Shown here one piece after another: positions 63,617 to 64,000 of a DNA stretch of 64,000 bases. Below the pieces are notes generated by a model, which worked only from the letters and a program-made list of their open reading frames with translations, searched no databases and was not told the origin of the DNA. Source of the DNA: Stappia sp. (GTDB taxonomy: Bacteria; Pseudomonadota; Alphaproteobacteria; Rhizobiales; Stappiaceae); assembly GCF_040110915.1 (NCBI RefSeq), contig NZ_CP157793.1, positions 3,905,001-3,969,000 on the forward strand, given 5' to 3'. Numbering within the stretch: the first letter of the stretch is position 1; every line of letters begins with the position of its first letter. Made by a program: the position numbers and the translations under genes.

Positions 63617-64000
63617 CTAGCGGCAGGCGGTGTCCGCCGCGCCAATCGCCGCCGTCACGCCGGACAGCGAGAACGTATAGGTGGTCTGCGTGCCCCGCGC
63701 GGAAACGCCGGAGACGACCAGCTCGCGCCCGGCCTTCATGGCCGCGACGAGTTCACGTTCCTGGGCCGCATTGCGGACCCACGCGCCGTCGTTGTTCGTG
63801 AACATCACGAATTTCTTGCCGTCCACGTCGAGCGCGACTGACGATCCTTCCCGGAAGGAATAACCCACGATCACGCTGGGTTCGTTCGCGACATTTTCGC
63901 CCGGGCGGTTCGACACGAAAAAGAACACATCTCCGTGATTTCGGTCCGTCGGGGCGAGTTTCGTTGGCTTCGACAGCGCATAACACACCTTGCCCTTGGC
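63617..64000 (-). CDS. Invasion-associated locus B (IalB) family protein, partial
   Basis: The 5' end lies beyond the window edge; 127 codons are visible, including the C-terminus. The visible part begins in AKGKVCYALSKPTKLAPTD, continues DVFFFVSNRPGENVANEPSV and VGYSFREGSSVALDVDGKKF, and ends GAADTACR. Two cysteines probably form a disulfide. IalB proteins are exported and widespread in Rhizobiales; outside pathogens the role is unclear. An internal ATG exists, but homology continues past it. Confidence 0.8.
   Translation of the reverse strand, partial: AKGKVCYALSKPTKLAPTDRNHGDVFFFVSNRPGENVANEPSVIVGYSFREGSSVALDVDGKKFVMFTNNDGAWVRNAAQERELVAAMKAGRELVVSGVSARGTQTTYTFSLSGVTAAIGAADTACR

Overview
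The window is chromosomal DNA of a GC-rich alphaproteobacterium, most likely of the order Hyphomicrobiales (Rhizobiales). I base this on the ccmABCDG operon, the tsaD | hemC-hemD-mitofilin-hemY arrangement, a CXXC-type CnoX thioredoxin next to a YbaK/ProX deacylase, a DUF1674 protein, an IalB-family protein and very dense coding at high GC. The genus cannot be fixed from what I can see.

Layout. (1) 1-8015: an accessory catabolic block. A long minus-strand operon encodes a dihydroxypyridine-dioxygenase-like protein, an alpha/beta hydrolase, an acyl-CoA-dehydrogenase-fold flavoprotein, an acyl-CoA ligase and a three-part TRAP transporter. A flavin reductase and a MarR regulator diverge from it. 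Together they look like uptake, hydroxylation and ring opening of an N-heteroaromatic acid. (2) 8016-8631: a gene-free stretch with nine 32-bp hairpin repeats. (3) 8632-13245: a DUF4212/sodium:solute symporter pair followed by a cNMP-CBS-nucleotidyltransferase protein and a small membrane protein. (4) About 13370-15690: an AT-rich island next to tRNA-Thr(CGT). It holds three overlapping minus-strand genes: a small helical protein, a HELGH metallopeptidase and a dCTP-deaminase-like protein. This is the best candidate for an undescribed system, possibly defence-related. (5) 16268-31650: heme genes diverging from tsaD, then Nudix, gpsA, YciI, EVE, a methyltransferase, an M20 hydrolase, an AlbA_2 membrane protein, a TSUP permease, a PLP dehydratase and leuB. 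(6) 31733-41390: Trm112-like, LON-domain and CnoX proteins, ProX deacylase, tRNA-Gly(GCC), a DNA glycosylase, gluQ, an AEC transporter, a sensorless hybrid kinase, a CDF transporter, a DUF1223 protein and a Nudix hydrolase. (7) 41405-44481: cytochrome c maturation genes ccmABCDG. (8) 44991-64000: acnA, an ATP-grasp protein, lolA, ftsK, an aminotransferase, DUF1674, htpX, rsmB, a heparinase-family protein, purH, DUF1232, a small membrane protein, rlmN and a cut-off IalB-family gene.

Most genes sit in tight, often overlapping (ATGA/GTGA) operons. Start codons were chosen by Shine-Dalgarno placement and overlap with the upstream gene. Antisense ORFs produced by the high GC were ignored.
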